Source of the DNA: Leisingera aquaemixtae
GTDB lineage: Bacteria > Pseudomonadota > Alphaproteobacteria > Rhodobacterales > Rhodobacteraceae
NCBI RefSeq assembly: GCF_019801145.1
Contig: NZ_JAHVJQ010000001.1
Coordinates: 620,001-684,000, forward strand
Direction: 5' to 3'
DNA: 64,000 nucleotides
Below the pieces are notes generated by a model that was not told the origin of the DNA, did no database searches, and saw nothing but the letters and a program-made list of their open reading frames with translations. The stretch's first letter is position 1, and the number at the start of each line of letters is the position of its first letter. This document shows positions 30,118 to 38,993 of the stretch, one piece after another. The translations under genes and the position numbers were made by a program.

Positions 30118-30146
30118 CTTGAAGGGTCAGGCCCGGAGCCCTAAAT
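30118..30146 (+). promoter_or_regulatory. Candidate heat-shock-sigma-like promoter of the sRNA
   Basis: CTTGAA (30118-30123) and CCCTAAAT (30139-30146) are spaced by 15 bp. This resembles RpoH-type -35 and -10 elements, though the -10 match is partial. It would start transcription at about 30152-30154, where the first hairpin of the candidate small RNA begins. Confidence 0.3.
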
Positions 30147-30149
30147 GAT

Positions 30150-30229
30150 CCTCATGAAGGCGGCGGCGCTGCCCCCCTTCATACCTCCCTGTTGGACTTC
30201 GGCCGAGCTTAGTGCTCGGCCTTTTTTTT
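30150..30229 (+). ncRNA. Candidate intergenic small RNA with intrinsic terminator
   Basis: The 394-bp gap between lysR and mscS holds a compact structured unit. Hairpin 1 is ATGAAGG (30154-30160) / CCTTCAT (30176-30182), extended inward by GG-CC pairs. A single-stranded linker with ACCTCCCTG follows (anti-Shine-Dalgarno-like CCTCCC). Then comes a strong terminator GGCCGAGC-TTAGT-GCTCGGCC (30201-30221) with eight T. lysR ends 200 bp upstream, so the terminator is far for a simple 3' end. The design recalls alphaproteobacterial sRNAs with CCUCC motifs, but I cannot assign a family. The rest of the gap (29981-30117) holds no gene I can support. Confidence 0.5.
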
Positions 30230-30374
30230 GGCCGGACGGCAACCTTTGGGGCAATGTTCGATGCTGCATCCTGCGCTGAAAACACGATTTTCTTTGACCT
30301 GAATACAACTCGCCGGTTCAATTGGCCCAGGGATTTTCCCTGTCTGGCCTGTTTTTATGGTGCGCGAGGTTAAT

Positions 30375-32645
30375 ATGAAGTCCTTTTTCCACTGCTTTGC
30401 CCACATTTTCGGCATCGTTTTGACGGTTGTCCTTCTTGGAACCGCCTGGCAGGCGCCTGCAATGGCGCAGACTAACGAGTCACCTGCCCTGCCCGACCCG
30501 CTGACCGAGGAGGCCATACACGAGATGGTTGCCCGGATGTCCGACGATCAGGTCCGGGCACTGCTGCTGGAGCGGCTGGATGCGGTGGCAGCCAGTCAGG
30601 AGGCTGAGGCACAGCCTGCGACGCTGACAGGTCGGGCCGTGCAGCTGTGGACCGCCTTCACGCTGCCGGTCACGGATGCGGTGCGCAAGTTGCCGGTGCT
30701 GCCGGAGGGCCAGTCCCGCGCCATTGGCAATTTTGTTCAGAAACACGGCGGACTGGGCGGCGTGCTGACGATGTTCGGTCTGATAGCCCTGACGCTCGCC
30801 ATTGGTCTGGCGGCGGAATACGCCGTGCGCCAGCTGATCGCCCGCTGGCGCAACCTTGAAGTGGTCAGCGGCGATGCGGACACGCTGGCCGGCGCGCTGA
30901 GCTTTCTGGGCCGCCGTTTCCTGCGCGAGATGGTCGGCCTTGTGGTGTTTTATGTGGTGATCCGCGCGGTGGGCCGGACATTGCTGGACGCGCAGATGCT
31001 GCAATTTGCGGCGCCGATGGTCACCTATCTGATCTGGCTGCCGCGGGTCGGCGCGGCGGCGTCCCGCTTCATCATGGCGCCAGAGCGGCCGGACCGGCGG
31101 CTGGTCAACGCCAGCGACCGCTGGGCCGATTTCCTGCATTTGCACACCATCGGCCTTATCTTTCTGGCCGGCCTGGCCATCTTCTCGGTCAGATTCAACA
31201 CGGCCAACGGCGTGCCGCCGGAATCGATCCGCCTGGCCTATTGGCTGGACAGCCTGGTCTATGTCTACATCATCTGGATCGCCTGGACCGCGCGCGAGGG
31301 CCTGACCGACATGATGCGCGGCACCGATCCGGACCGCACCCGCTATGACGAGGTGGCGGCCCATTACTATCCTTATTTCGCGATGGCGGTGGCGGCGCTG
31401 ACCTGGGTCGCGGTCGGCACGCTTGTCGGCCTCGGCAAGGTGGCGCAGCTGATCCACGGCGCCCATTACATCACCATGTTCTGGCTGCTGGCCGCGCCGG
31501 CCCTGGACACGGCGATCCGCGGACTGGTCAAGCATCTGGTGCCGCCGATGTCCGGCGAGGGGCAGCTGGCGGCGGAGGCTTACAAGTCCACCAAGCGCAG
31601 CTACATCCGGATCGGCCGCGTGCTGGTGGCCGGTATCGTGCTGATGATCATCTCCAACGCCTGGGATGTGGACCTGATGGCCATTGCCTCCGGTGCCGAG
31701 GGCATTGCAGGCAATATCATCGGCTGCCTGATGACCATCGCGGTGGGCTATGTGGTTTACGAGGGCGTGTCGCTGTGGATCAACCGGCGGCTTGCCAAGG
31801 AGCAGACCTCCGGCGAAGAGGGCGAGGTTGGCGGCGAAGGCGGCGGCGCTGGCGGCTCGCGGCTGGCGACGGTGCTGCCGCTCTTGCTGGTCACCGCGCA
31901 GATCGCCATCGTGGTGATCTTCGGACTGCTGGCGGTCGGCGCGCTGGGCATCGACATCACGCCGCTTCTGGCCGGTGCCGGGATTCTGGGCCTCGCCATC
32001 GGTTTTGGCGCGCAGAAGCTGGTGTCAGACGTGGTCTCCGGCATCTTCTTCCTGGTCGACGATGCCTTCCGGGTCGGCGAATATGTCGAGGTCGAAGGCA
32101 CCCGCGGCACGGTCGAGAAGATCTCGATCCGCTCGATGCAGCTGCGCCACCACCGCGGGCCGATCAACACCATTCCCTACGGCGAGATCCCCAAGCTGAC
32201 CAACTACAGCCGCGACTGGGTGATCATGAAGCTGCGCTTCACGGTGCCGTTTGATACCGACCCCAACAAGGTGAAGAAGATCTTCAAGAAGATCGGCGCC
32301 TCGATGCTGGAGGATGAGCTTTACAAGGACGACTTCCTGCAGCCGTTCAAGAGCCAGGGCGTCTTTGACTTCGACGATGTCGGCATGATCATCCGCGGCA
32401 AGTTCATGGCCAAGCCGGGCACCCAGTTCACCATCCGCAAGGAGATCTACAACCGGGTGAAGGCGGCCTTTGCCGAAAACGGCATCGACTTTGCCCGCCG
32501 CGAAGTGCGGGTGGCGATTCCGGGGCTGGAGGATTCCGACCAGCTGAACGACACCGAAAAGGCCGCCATCGCCGCCGCCGCCGGCAGCGCCGCGCAGCAG
32601 CAGGCAGCCGAAGGGGCCGAAGACGGTGCCGGGCAGAAGAAGTAA
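30375..32645 (+). CDS. Mechanosensitive ion channel, MscS family (large form)
   Basis: 756 residues from the ATG at 30375 (GAGG just upstream); an in-frame ATG at 30357 is less likely. A signal sequence ends near AMAQ, then a periplasmic helical domain, several membrane helices, and the MscS core. The pore helix region ITPLLAGAGILGLAIGFGAQ and the beta domain DAFRVGEYVEVEGTRGTVEKI are clear. The cytosolic domain follows. Such channels release solutes on hypo-osmotic shock. The tail is Ala/Gln-rich. It overlaps the next gene by 20 bp. Confidence 0.92.
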   Translation: MKSFFHCFAHIFGIVLTVVLLGTAWQAPAMAQTNESPALPDPLTEEAIHEMVARMSDDQVRALLLERLDAVAASQEAEAQPATLTGRAVQLWTAFTLPVTDAVRKLPVLPEGQSRAIGNFVQKHGGLGGVLTMFGLIALTLAIGLAAEYAVRQLIARWRNLEVVSGDADTLAGALSFLGRRFLREMVGLVVFYVVIRAVGRTLLDAQMLQFAAPMVTYLIWLPRVGAAASRFIMAPERPDRRLVNASDRWADFLHLHTIGLIFLAGLAIFSVRFNTANGVPPESIRLAYWLDSLVYVYIIWIAWTAREGLTDMMRGTDPDRTRYDEVAAHYYPYFAMAVAALTWVAVGTLVGLGKVAQLIHGAHYITMFWLLAAPALDTAIRGLVKHLVPPMSGEGQLAAEAYKSTKRSYIRIGRVLVAGIVLMIISNAWDVDLMAIASGAEGIAGNIIGCLMTIAVGYVVYEGVSLWINRRLAKEQTSGEEGEVGGEGGGAGGSRLATVLPLLLVTAQIAIVVIFGLLAVGALGIDITPLLAGAGILGLAIGFGAQKLVSDVVSGIFFLVDDAFRVGEYVEVEGTRGTVEKISIRSMQLRHHRGPINTIPYGEIPKLTNYSRDWVIMKLRFTVPFDTDPNKVKKIFKKIGASMLEDELYKDDFLQPFKSQGVFDFDDVGMIIRGKFMAKPGTQFTIRKEIYNRVKAAFAENGIDFARREVRVAIPGLEDSDQLNDTEKAAIAAAAGSAAQQQAAEGAEDGAGQKK

Positions 32646-33759
32646 CTGCCTGTGCCGTGCCATCAGGTCCGCCGCCCTGGCGGCGGGTGTGGCGGTCCTT
32701 GCCTCTGCCGGGCTGGCCGCTGGGCCCGAGCAGACCGAGCGGCATCTCGGCCATATCGAGACGGCGCAGAAGGCTGAGGGCTATGGCTTCCGCAACGGCT
32801 CCGTCGTGGTTGCGCCGGTGCCGTTTTCCAGCCCGATGATCGGCTCCGGTCTGGCGCTGGGCGCCGGGTATCTGTTCAAGACCAGCCCCGATGCCAATAC
32901 TTCGGTGATCGGATTGGGCGGGCTCAGGTCCGACAATGGCAGCCAGGCGGCCGCTGGTATGGTCAGCTTCGCCTTTCCCGGCAACCGCTGGCAGATCAAG
33001 GCGCTCGCGGCGCGGGCAGATGCGGCTTATGACCTTTATACGGGGGTGGGCGTGCTGCCGGTCCGCCAGGACGGGTCACTGGTGCGGATCAATGCCGCCT
33101 ACGGGTTTACGCCAGATCTGTCGGCCGGGATCGTGCTGCGCTACCTGGAAACCGAGGTGGCGCCGGATGCCGGCCTGCTGCCGTCCGAGCTGCAGCCCGA
33201 TGCCAGCCTGGAGATCGGCACCTTCGGCCTCAGCCTGGACTGGGACCGCCGCGATGACAGCGACTATCCGACCCGGGGCACCCGGCTCACCGCCTTTGCC
33301 ACCCGCTCCCACGCCCTGGGCGGGCTTAGCCGCCGGTACGACAGGGGCTATGCCATCCTCGACGGCTACCGCCCGCTGGGGCGCCGCGGCGTCCTGGCCC
33401 TGCGCGGCACCGTCTGCGCCGCCTCCGCCAGCACGCCGTTCTTCGACCAATGCTCGATCGGCGCCACCGACAACATGCGCGGCTTCAACAGCACCCAGTT
33501 CATCGGCCCGCGCTCTGTCTCGCTGCAGGCCGAGTACCGCAGACGGTTCAGCAAGCGCTGGGGCGGCGTAGCCTTCGCAGGCACCGGCTGGACCGGGGCG
33601 GAGTTCGGCGATTTGACGCAGGGCGGCAGCCACAGCGCCGCCGGTGCCGGCATCCGCTACCGGGTGTCCAAGAAGTTTCCGGTCGATTTCTCCATTGATC
33701 TCAGCCGCAACAACCAGCAGGAAACCCAGCTTTATGTCTATGTCGGGCAGCGGTTCTGA
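32626..33759 (+). CDS. Omp85-type outer-membrane barrel protein (surface antigen D15-like)
   Basis: 377 residues from a GTG at 32626, which gives a signal peptide with a cleavage region near SAGLAA. There are no POTRA domains; the protein goes straight into a beta-barrel with alternating strands. WDRRDDSDYPTRGTRLTA and IGATDNMRGFNST are typical of BamA/TamA-like barrels, including the RGF motif (lid-lock loop), and it ends in a phenylalanine (QRF). Its start lies inside the end of the mscS gene, so the two are translated from one transcript. Function is unknown; a short single-barrel Omp85 homologue. Confidence 0.8.
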   Translation: MPGRRSNCLCRAIRSAALAAGVAVLASAGLAAGPEQTERHLGHIETAQKAEGYGFRNGSVVVAPVPFSSPMIGSGLALGAGYLFKTSPDANTSVIGLGGLRSDNGSQAAAGMVSFAFPGNRWQIKALAARADAAYDLYTGVGVLPVRQDGSLVRINAAYGFTPDLSAGIVLRYLETEVAPDAGLLPSELQPDASLEIGTFGLSLDWDRRDDSDYPTRGTRLTAFATRSHALGGLSRRYDRGYAILDGYRPLGRRGVLALRGTVCAASASTPFFDQCSIGATDNMRGFNSTQFIGPRSVSLQAEYRRRFSKRWGGVAFAGTGWTGAEFGDLTQGGSHSAAGAGIRYRVSKKFPVDFSIDLSRNNQQETQLYVYVGQRF

Positions 33760-33803
33760 CCTTGCGGCCACTCTGCGTGCATCCGTTTGCGCAACCCCTC
33801 TTT

Positions 33804-33851
33804 CCCAATGGCAAAGCTTGCTCTAAAAGGCGCGCAATCGCAGCCATTGGG
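33804..33851 (+). promoter_or_regulatory. Inverted repeat in the purL leader covering part of the ribosome binding site
   Basis: CCCAATGG (33804-33811) and CCATTGGG (33844-33851) are perfect complements 32 bp apart. The GGGGA before the purL ATG (33863) starts inside the second arm, so pairing could hide the ribosome binding site; as DNA it could be a repressor site. No known purine riboswitch fold was recognised. Confidence 0.45.
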
Positions 33852-33862
33852 GACGTTTACGG

Positions 33863-36028
33863 ATGCAGGAACCCGCCATCACGCCTGAACTGATCGCAAA
33901 CCACGGGCTGAAGCCCGATGAGTACGATCTGATCCTCGAAATCATCGGGCGGGAGCCGACCTTCACCGAGCTGGGCATCTTCTCGGCGATGTGGAACGAG
34001 CACTGCTCCTACAAGTCCTCCAAGAAATGGCTGCGCACCCTGCCGACCGACGGCCCGCAGGTGATCTGCGGCCCCGGCGAGAACGCGGGCATCGTGGACA
34101 TCGGCGACGGCGATGCCGTTGTGTTCAAGATGGAAAGCCACAACCACCCCTCCTACATCGAGCCCTATCAGGGCGCGGCAACCGGGGTTGGCGGCATCTT
34201 GCGCGACGTCTTCACCATGGGCGCGCGCCCCATCGCCTCGATGAACTCGCTGTCCTTCGGCGAGCCGTCGCACCACAAGACCCGCCAGCTGGTCAACGGC
34301 GTGGTCGAGGGCATCGGCGGCTACGGCAACTGCTTCGGCGTGCCTTGCGCGGGCGGCGAAGTGCGCTTCCACCCCGCCTACAACGGCAACTGCCTGGTGA
34401 ACGCCTTTGCCGCGGGCCTCGCGCGCACTGACGCGATCTTCTACTCCGCCGCATCCGGCGTAGGCATGCCGGTTGTGTACCTAGGCGCCAAGACCGGCCG
34501 GGACGGCGTTGGCGGCGCCACGATGGCGTCGGCAGAATTCGACGACACCATCGAGGAAAAGCGCCCCACCGTTCAGGTTGGCGACCCCTTCACCGAAAAG
34601 CGCCTGATGGAAGCCACGCTGGAGCTGATGCAGACCGGCGCGGTGATCTCGATCCAGGACATGGGCGCGGCGGGCCTCACCTGCTCTGCCGTGGAAATGG
34701 GCGACAAGGGCAAGCTGGGCGTGCGCCTGGACCTGGAAAAGGTGCCGCAGCGCGAAGAGAATATGACCGCCTACGAGATGATGCTGTCGGAATCCCAGGA
34801 GCGGATGCTGATGGTGCTGAAGCCGGAGCTGGAAGCCGAGGCGCGCGCGGTGTTCGAGAAATGGGACCTGGATTTTGCCATCGTCGGTGAGACCATTGCC
34901 GAGGACCGCTTCCTGATCATGCACAACGGCGAAGTGAAAGCCGATCTAGTGCTGTCGAAACTGTCCTCCACCGCGCCGGAATACGACCGCCCGTGGGTGG
35001 AAACCCCGGCAGCGGAGCCGCTGACCGACGCGGATGTGCCGACCATTGACCCGATCGACGGGCTTAAGGCGCTGCTGTCCTCGCCGAACTATGCCGGCAA
35101 GCAGTGGGTCTATGAGCAGTACGACACCACCGTGATGGGCGACACCCAGCGCCGTCCGGGCGCAGGCTCCGGCATTGTCCGGGTGCACGGCACCGACAAG
35201 AAGCTGGCCTTCACCTCCGACGTGACCCCGCGCTACGTCAAGGCAAACCCGTTTGAGGGCGGCAAGCAGGCAGTGGCCGAGGCCTACCGCAACCTGACCG
35301 CCGTGGGCGCCAAGCCGCTGGCCACCACCGACAACCTGAACTTCGGCAACCCCGAAAAGCCGGAAATCATGGGCCAGTTCGTCGGCGCCATCAAGGGCAT
35401 CGGCGAGGCGGTTGCCGCGCTCGACATGCCGATCGTCTCCGGCAACGTGTCGCTCTACAACGAAACCGACGGCAAGGGCATCCTGCCGACCCCGACCATC
35501 GGCGCCGTGGGCCTGATTGCCGCGGGCGAGGAGCCGATCATCGGCGAGGCGCGCGACGGCCATGTGGCGCTGCTGGTGGGTGAAACCACCGGCCACCTGG
35601 GCCAGTCGGCGCTGCTGGCAGAGGTCTTCAACCGCGAGGACGGCGACGCCCCGGCGGTGGACCTGGAAGCCGAGAAGCGCAACGGCGAATTCATCCGCGC
35701 AAACCGCGAGCTGATCAAGGCCTGCACCGACCTCGGCGACGGCGGCCTGGCGCTGGCCGCGTTCGAGATGGCCGAAGAGGCCGGCGTCGGCGTGCAAATC
35801 GACGCAGGCGACACCCAGACCGTGTTTGGCGAGGACCAGGCGCGCTACCTGATCGCCTGCAACTTCGACCAGGCCGAGGCGCTGATGCTGGCCGCAGGCC
35901 AGGCCGGCGTCCCGGTCGCCACTGTCGGAAAATTCGGCGGCGACATGGTGAAGATCGGTGGCTCCGAGGCGCCGCTGGCAGAGCTGAAGGACATCTTCCG
36001 CTCCAGCTTTGCCGCTGCCGTGGCTTGA
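33863..36028 (+). CDS. purL: Phosphoribosylformylglycinamidine synthase subunit II
   Basis: 721 residues, the small PurL form that works with separate PurS and PurQ. It makes FGAM from FGAR in purine synthesis. Motifs include the N-terminal [18 protein letters not shown], the ATP region [10 protein letters not shown] and the C-terminal [10 protein letters not shown]. purS and purQ are not in the window. A leader inverted repeat precedes it and a terminator follows. Confidence 0.97.
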   Translation: MQEPAITPELIANHGLKPDEYDLILEIIGREPTFTELGIFSAMWNEHCSYKSSKKWLRTLPTDGPQVICGPGENAGIVDIGDGDAVVFKMESHNHPSYIEPYQGAATGVGGILRDVFTMGARPIASMNSLSFGEPSHHKTRQLVNGVVEGIGGYGNCFGVPCAGGEVRFHPAYNGNCLVNAFAAGLARTDAIFYSAASGVGMPVVYLGAKTGRDGVGGATMASAEFDDTIEEKRPTVQVGDPFTEKRLMEATLELMQTGAVISIQDMGAAGLTCSAVEMGDKGKLGVRLDLEKVPQREENMTAYEMMLSESQERMLMVLKPELEAEARAVFEKWDLDFAIVGETIAEDRFLIMHNGEVKADLVLSKLSSTAPEYDRPWVETPAAEPLTDADVPTIDPIDGLKALLSSPNYAGKQWVYEQYDTTVMGDTQRRPGAGSGIVRVHGTDKKLAFTSDVTPRYVKANPFEGGKQAVAEAYRNLTAVGAKPLATTDNLNFGNPEKPEIMGQFVGAIKGIGEAVAALDMPIVSGNVSLYNETDGKGILPTPTIGAVGLIAAGEEPIIGEARDGHVALLVGETTGHLGQSALLAEVFNREDGDAPAVDLEAEKRNGEFIRANRELIKACTDLGDGGLALAAFEMAEEAGVGVQIDAGDTQTVFGEDQARYLIACNFDQAEALMLAAGQAGVPVATVGKFGGDMVKIGGSEAPLAELKDIFRSSFAAAVA

Positions 36029-36056
36029 CCAACAGCGCAAAGCGTTGAGACTAAAC

Positions 36057-36092
36057 GGGCGGGATGGCGCAGCTGTCCCGCCCTTTCCTTTG
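36057..36092 (+). terminator. Terminator of purL
   Basis: GGGCGGGA (36057-36064) pairs with TCCCGCCC (36076-36083), followed by a T-rich run TTTCCTTT. It lies 28 bp after the purL stop and just before the Cys-rich gene's start at 36108. Confidence 0.7.
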
Positions 36093-36107
36093 ACCGGAAA
36101 CCGGCCG

Positions 36108-36626
36108 ATGACTTTTCCTGAGCTGACAGAGGATTGCAGCCGCTGCGCGGGCCTTTGCTGCGTGGCCTATCCGTTTGAGGCGCATGAGGATTTCGGCCTC
36201 TTGAAGGCGGCAGACACGCCCTGCCCCAACCTCGCCCCCGATTTCCGCTGCTCCATTCATTCCGATCTTGCCAAATGCGGCTTTGGCGGCTGTGTGGCCT
36301 ATTCCTGCGCCGGCGCCGGCCAGCGGGTGACGCAAAACCTGTTCGAGGGCGAGACCTGGCACGACGACCCGGATCTGCTGACCCATATGACTTATGCCCT
36401 GCGGGTGCTGCGGCCGATCCACGAGGCGCTGTTGGTGCTGCAGGAAGCCGCCGCGCTGCCGCTGCCCCAGGACCTGCGAAACCGCTGCGCGGAGCTGACC
36501 GCGGCGCTGTGCCCCGACGCCCCGTCCTCGATCTGGGATTTCGAGGAAGACAGCGTGCAGGAGGCCCTGGCGGCAGTGCCGGATTTTGTCGAGGCCATCG
36601 CGCCTTTTGCGCCGGACAGCCGGTAA
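36108..36626 (+). CDS. Cysteine-rich conserved protein, putative metal binding
   Basis: 172 residues from the ATG at 36108. The N-terminal third is rich in cysteine: CSRCAGLCC, then CPN, CSIH, CGFGGC and a further Cys. This pattern, starting with DCSRCAGLCCVAYPF, resembles the N-terminal Cys module seen in some pentapeptide-repeat-linked proteins. The C-terminal two-thirds is helical and acidic. The cysteines probably bind zinc or an iron cluster. It sits 65 bp upstream of bolA, and bolA-grxD deals with iron-sulfur clusters, so a related role is possible but not shown. Confidence 0.7.
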   Translation: MTFPELTEDCSRCAGLCCVAYPFEAHEDFGLLKAADTPCPNLAPDFRCSIHSDLAKCGFGGCVAYSCAGAGQRVTQNLFEGETWHDDPDLLTHMTYALRVLRPIHEALLVLQEAAALPLPQDLRNRCAELTAALCPDAPSSIWDFEEDSVQEALAAVPDFVEAIAPFAPDSR

Positions 36627-36691
36627 TCCTGCTTGCACAGCCCCAGCCGCCCACCTACATTTTTGGCAAACAAGACAAAGGACTTCTCCGG

Positions 36692-36928
36692 ATGCCCATG
36701 CAAGCCCACGAAATCGAAGAACTGCTGCGCGAAAGCTTCCCCGACGCCGAAATCCAGGTGGCTGGCACCGACGGCGTGCACATGTCGGCGATGGTTGTCG
36801 ACGAAAGCTTCCGCGGCAAAAACCGCGTCCAGCAGCAGCGCGCCGTCTATGCCGCGCTGAAAGGCAAGATGGACGGCCCCGACGGCGAATTGCACGCGCT
36901 GGCGCTGACTACCAAGGCGCCGGAATAA
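36692..36928 (+). CDS. bolA: BolA family protein
   Basis: 78 residues from the ATG at 36692, with AAAGGA 9 bp before; the ATG at 36698 is the alternative start. The BolA fold is recognisable by the HxxR-type region around SFRGKNRVQQQRAVYAAL and the His in GVHM. BolA proteins pair with CGFS glutaredoxins to hold [2Fe-2S] clusters. The partner gene grxD lies 144 bp downstream on the same strand. Confidence 0.9.
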   Translation: MPMQAHEIEELLRESFPDAEIQVAGTDGVHMSAMVVDESFRGKNRVQQQRAVYAALKGKMDGPDGELHALALTTKAPE

Positions 36929-37072
36929 CCCGCTGCACCGGCTGCTTGAGTTTGCGGCAGAACAAGTTTCTCCTGCTGCGGCCCTTTTAATGCTGCCCAT
37001 TGTAACGTATCTCGCACTCAAAGACTTCCTGCCGGTCCATCCACGGCGGCACGACGAAAAGGACCTGAGTAA

Positions 37073-37435
37073 ATGACCGACGCAAAGACCCGCATCGACG
37101 AAACTGTCAAAGCCAATGACGTGGTGCTCTACATGAAAGGCACCAAGGAAATGCCGCAGTGCGGCTTCTCCTCGCGCGTGGCCGCGGTGCTGAACTACAT
37201 CGGCGTGGACTACACCGACGTGAACGTGCTGGCGGATGAGGAAATCCGTTCGGGCATCAAGGAATACTCCGACTGGCCAACCATTCCGCAGCTTTACGTC
37301 AAGGGCGAGTTCGTCGGCGGCTGCGACATCATCACCGAGATGGCCCTGTCGTCGGAGCTGGACACGCTGTTCGAGGACAACGGCATTTCCTTCAACAAGG
37401 AAGCCGCCGACAAGATCCGCGAAGCCAACGCCTGA
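37073..37435 (+). CDS. grxD: Monothiol glutaredoxin, Grx4/GrxD type
   Basis: 120 residues. The single-cysteine active site CGFS is in PQCGFSSR, with KGT (glutathione and cluster contacts) before it and the [16 protein letters not shown] block after it. It assembles and transfers [2Fe-2S] clusters with BolA. AAAAGGA precedes the ATG. It is followed by a strong terminator shared with convergent zapA. Confidence 0.96.
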   Translation: MTDAKTRIDETVKANDVVLYMKGTKEMPQCGFSSRVAAVLNYIGVDYTDVNVLADEEIRSGIKEYSDWPTIPQLYVKGEFVGGCDIITEMALSSELDTLFEDNGISFNKEAADKIREANA

Positions 37436-37462
37436 CCCCAGGCGCCATCCGCGGCAACAAAA

Positions 37463-37487
37463 AAAAGGCGCCCCAGCGGCGCCTTTT
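37463..37487. terminator. Bidirectional terminator between grxD and zapA
   Basis: AAAAGGCGCC-CCAGC-GGCGCCTTTT, a perfect 10-bp stem with A- and T-tracts on both sides. It lies between the convergent ends of grxD (37435) and zapA (37519). Confidence 0.92.
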
Positions 37488-37518
37488 CCTTTTTCTGCAG
37501 CGACTTGCGGGACTTCCC

Positions 37519-37914
37519 TCAGCTTGCCGCCTGTTCCTCGACCTGCTGGGCCAGCGCCTCGGTGCGGGCGGCCAGCTCGGCCAGGCTTTCCGTGACCTGC
37601 GGAGGCACCACAGGGATTTCGATGCGTTCGGGCTCCGGCGCCGGGGCGTTTTTCAGCGCTTCCAGTTCCTGCATGCGTTCGGCCAGTTCGGCCTCCACTT
37701 CCTTGATCCGGTCCTCGACCGCGGCGGTCTTGTCCGCCAGCATCAGGCCGGCCATCAACAGCATCCGCGCCTCAGGCATGCGGCCGATCTGGTCCGACAG
37801 CACTTGTGCCTCGTCGTCCAGCATCTTGGCGGCGGAATGCAGGTAGTCTTCCTCGCCTTCCTGGCAGGAGACCTCAAAGCCGCGGCCGCCGATATGAATG
37901 GTCACTTCGGGCAT
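37519..37914 (-). CDS. zapA: Cell division protein ZapA
   Basis: 131 residues. The N-terminal half is ZapA-like: EVTIHIGGRGFEVSC, the HSAAKMLDDEA helix and MLLMAGLMLADK. A coiled-coil tail then extends it beyond the usual ~105 residues, with a Pro-rich break (PAPEPERIEIPVVPP) and a second helix. ZapA bundles FtsZ at midcell. Its ATG shares one base with the stop of the upstream coiled-coil gene (TGATG), so the two are translationally coupled. Confidence 0.9.
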   Translation of the reverse strand: MPEVTIHIGGRGFEVSCQEGEEDYLHSAAKMLDDEAQVLSDQIGRMPEARMLLMAGLMLADKTAAVEDRIKEVEAELAERMQELEALKNAPAPEPERIEIPVVPPQVTESLAELAARTEALAQQVEEQAAS

Positions 37915-38750
37915 CAGACTTCCTCTCCTTCCGGCAGGTTGCGGGCATTGGCCAGCAGCGGCTCCAGCTTGGCCAGGACGGCGTTGACCTGGGCCTGATC
38001 GCTGGCCTGGGCCGCGCGCAGGCCCTGAATTTCAGCTTCCATGGAGGCGTTGATCAGCCCGGCGTCGCCAAGGCTCTGGGCATTGGCCTCGCGCAGCGCC
38101 GTGTTGGAGGCGCGCAGCTCCTCGTTGGCCATACGCAGCTCCTGTAGCTCTGCATCGAGCTGCACCAGGGCATCATTCTGGCGCGCAAGCTCTGCGGCGG
38201 TGTCCTGCATCCCCGGCGAACCGGCGCCGTCGCCGCTGTCCGCTGCGGCCAGCTGCGCTTTCAGGGTGTCGTTGGCGGCCTGCGCTTCGGCAAGCTGATC
38301 CTCCAGCGCCTCCCGGGCATTGGCCGCATTGTTGGCCGCCACTTCCAGCTCGCCCTTGAGGCGTGCCACTTCGGCCCGCAGCGCCTGCTTTTCAGCCGGG
38401 TCGCCGGCCTCGTTGCGCAGCAGCTCCAGTTCCGCCTGCATCGCGGCGACGTCTTCATCGCTGGCAGTGCCTGAAGGGGCGCTGCTCTCCGCTTCCTTGA
38501 GACGCGCGTGCAGCACCTTCACCCGCTCTTCCAGCTGGGCATTGGCGGTGCGCTCCTCGTCAAGCGCCTGTTCCAGCTCCGCATTTGCAGCGCCTGCCGC
38601 GGCCGTCTCTGCAGCCTTGGCGGCTTCTGCAGCCGCGTCCTCTGCCCGGGCCTTGTCCGCTGCGCGCGCCTCCTGCAGCGCCGCAGTGCCGGCGCTGATC
38701 CGTTCCAGCGCGGCCTGAATGCGGCCTTGCAATTCTTCAATCTGGTTCAT
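37914..38750 (-). CDS. Coiled-coil protein coupled to zapA
   Basis: 278 residues, almost wholly alpha-helical with heptad-like Ala/Leu/Glu/Gln content; the only break is near residues 170-182 (ADSGDGAGSPGMQ). There is no signal peptide or membrane segment. I cannot place it in a named family. Coupling to zapA by a one-base overlap and its coiled-coil make-up suggest a division-associated partner of the ZapA/FtsZ system, perhaps analogous to ZapB. This is inference from context. Confidence 0.7.
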   Translation of the reverse strand: MNQIEELQGRIQAALERISAGTAALQEARAADKARAEDAAAEAAKAAETAAAGAANAELEQALDEERTANAQLEERVKVLHARLKEAESSAPSGTASDEDVAAMQAELELLRNEAGDPAEKQALRAEVARLKGELEVAANNAANAREALEDQLAEAQAANDTLKAQLAAADSGDGAGSPGMQDTAAELARQNDALVQLDAELQELRMANEELRASNTALREANAQSLGDAGLINASMEAEIQGLRAAQASDQAQVNAVLAKLEPLLANARNLPEGEEV

Positions 38751-38993
38751 GCCTGTTCCTCACCCGCACCCTGCCGTTCCGTTTTCTGCCCGCCGCCCGC
38801 CCGAATCGTGCAGACGCCACCGGCATGGGCCAGTTCTTCCCTTTCAGGGATAAAACACCCCCCTTTGCGTTTCAACCACTTGCCACGCCTACTTCGTGCT
38901 GATTGACGGCGATCGGCGCAACCACGCTTGATCTTTGGCTCATCGCTGTTATTGAGCGCAGCAATTGCCTGTAACGCCAAAGGAACAATCCCA

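Noticed and set aside
30124-30136. GGTCAGG-CCCGGA resembling the signal recognition particle RNA core
   Set aside because: The essential GGAAGCAGCC part that follows in 4.5S RNA is missing and the flanks do not fold into its long helix.
37436-37518. 6S RNA gene, often found next to zapA
   Set aside because: The gap downstream of zapA is 83 bp and is filled by a terminator hairpin; the 243-bp gap before tkt also lacks the long 6S-like stem with a central bubble.
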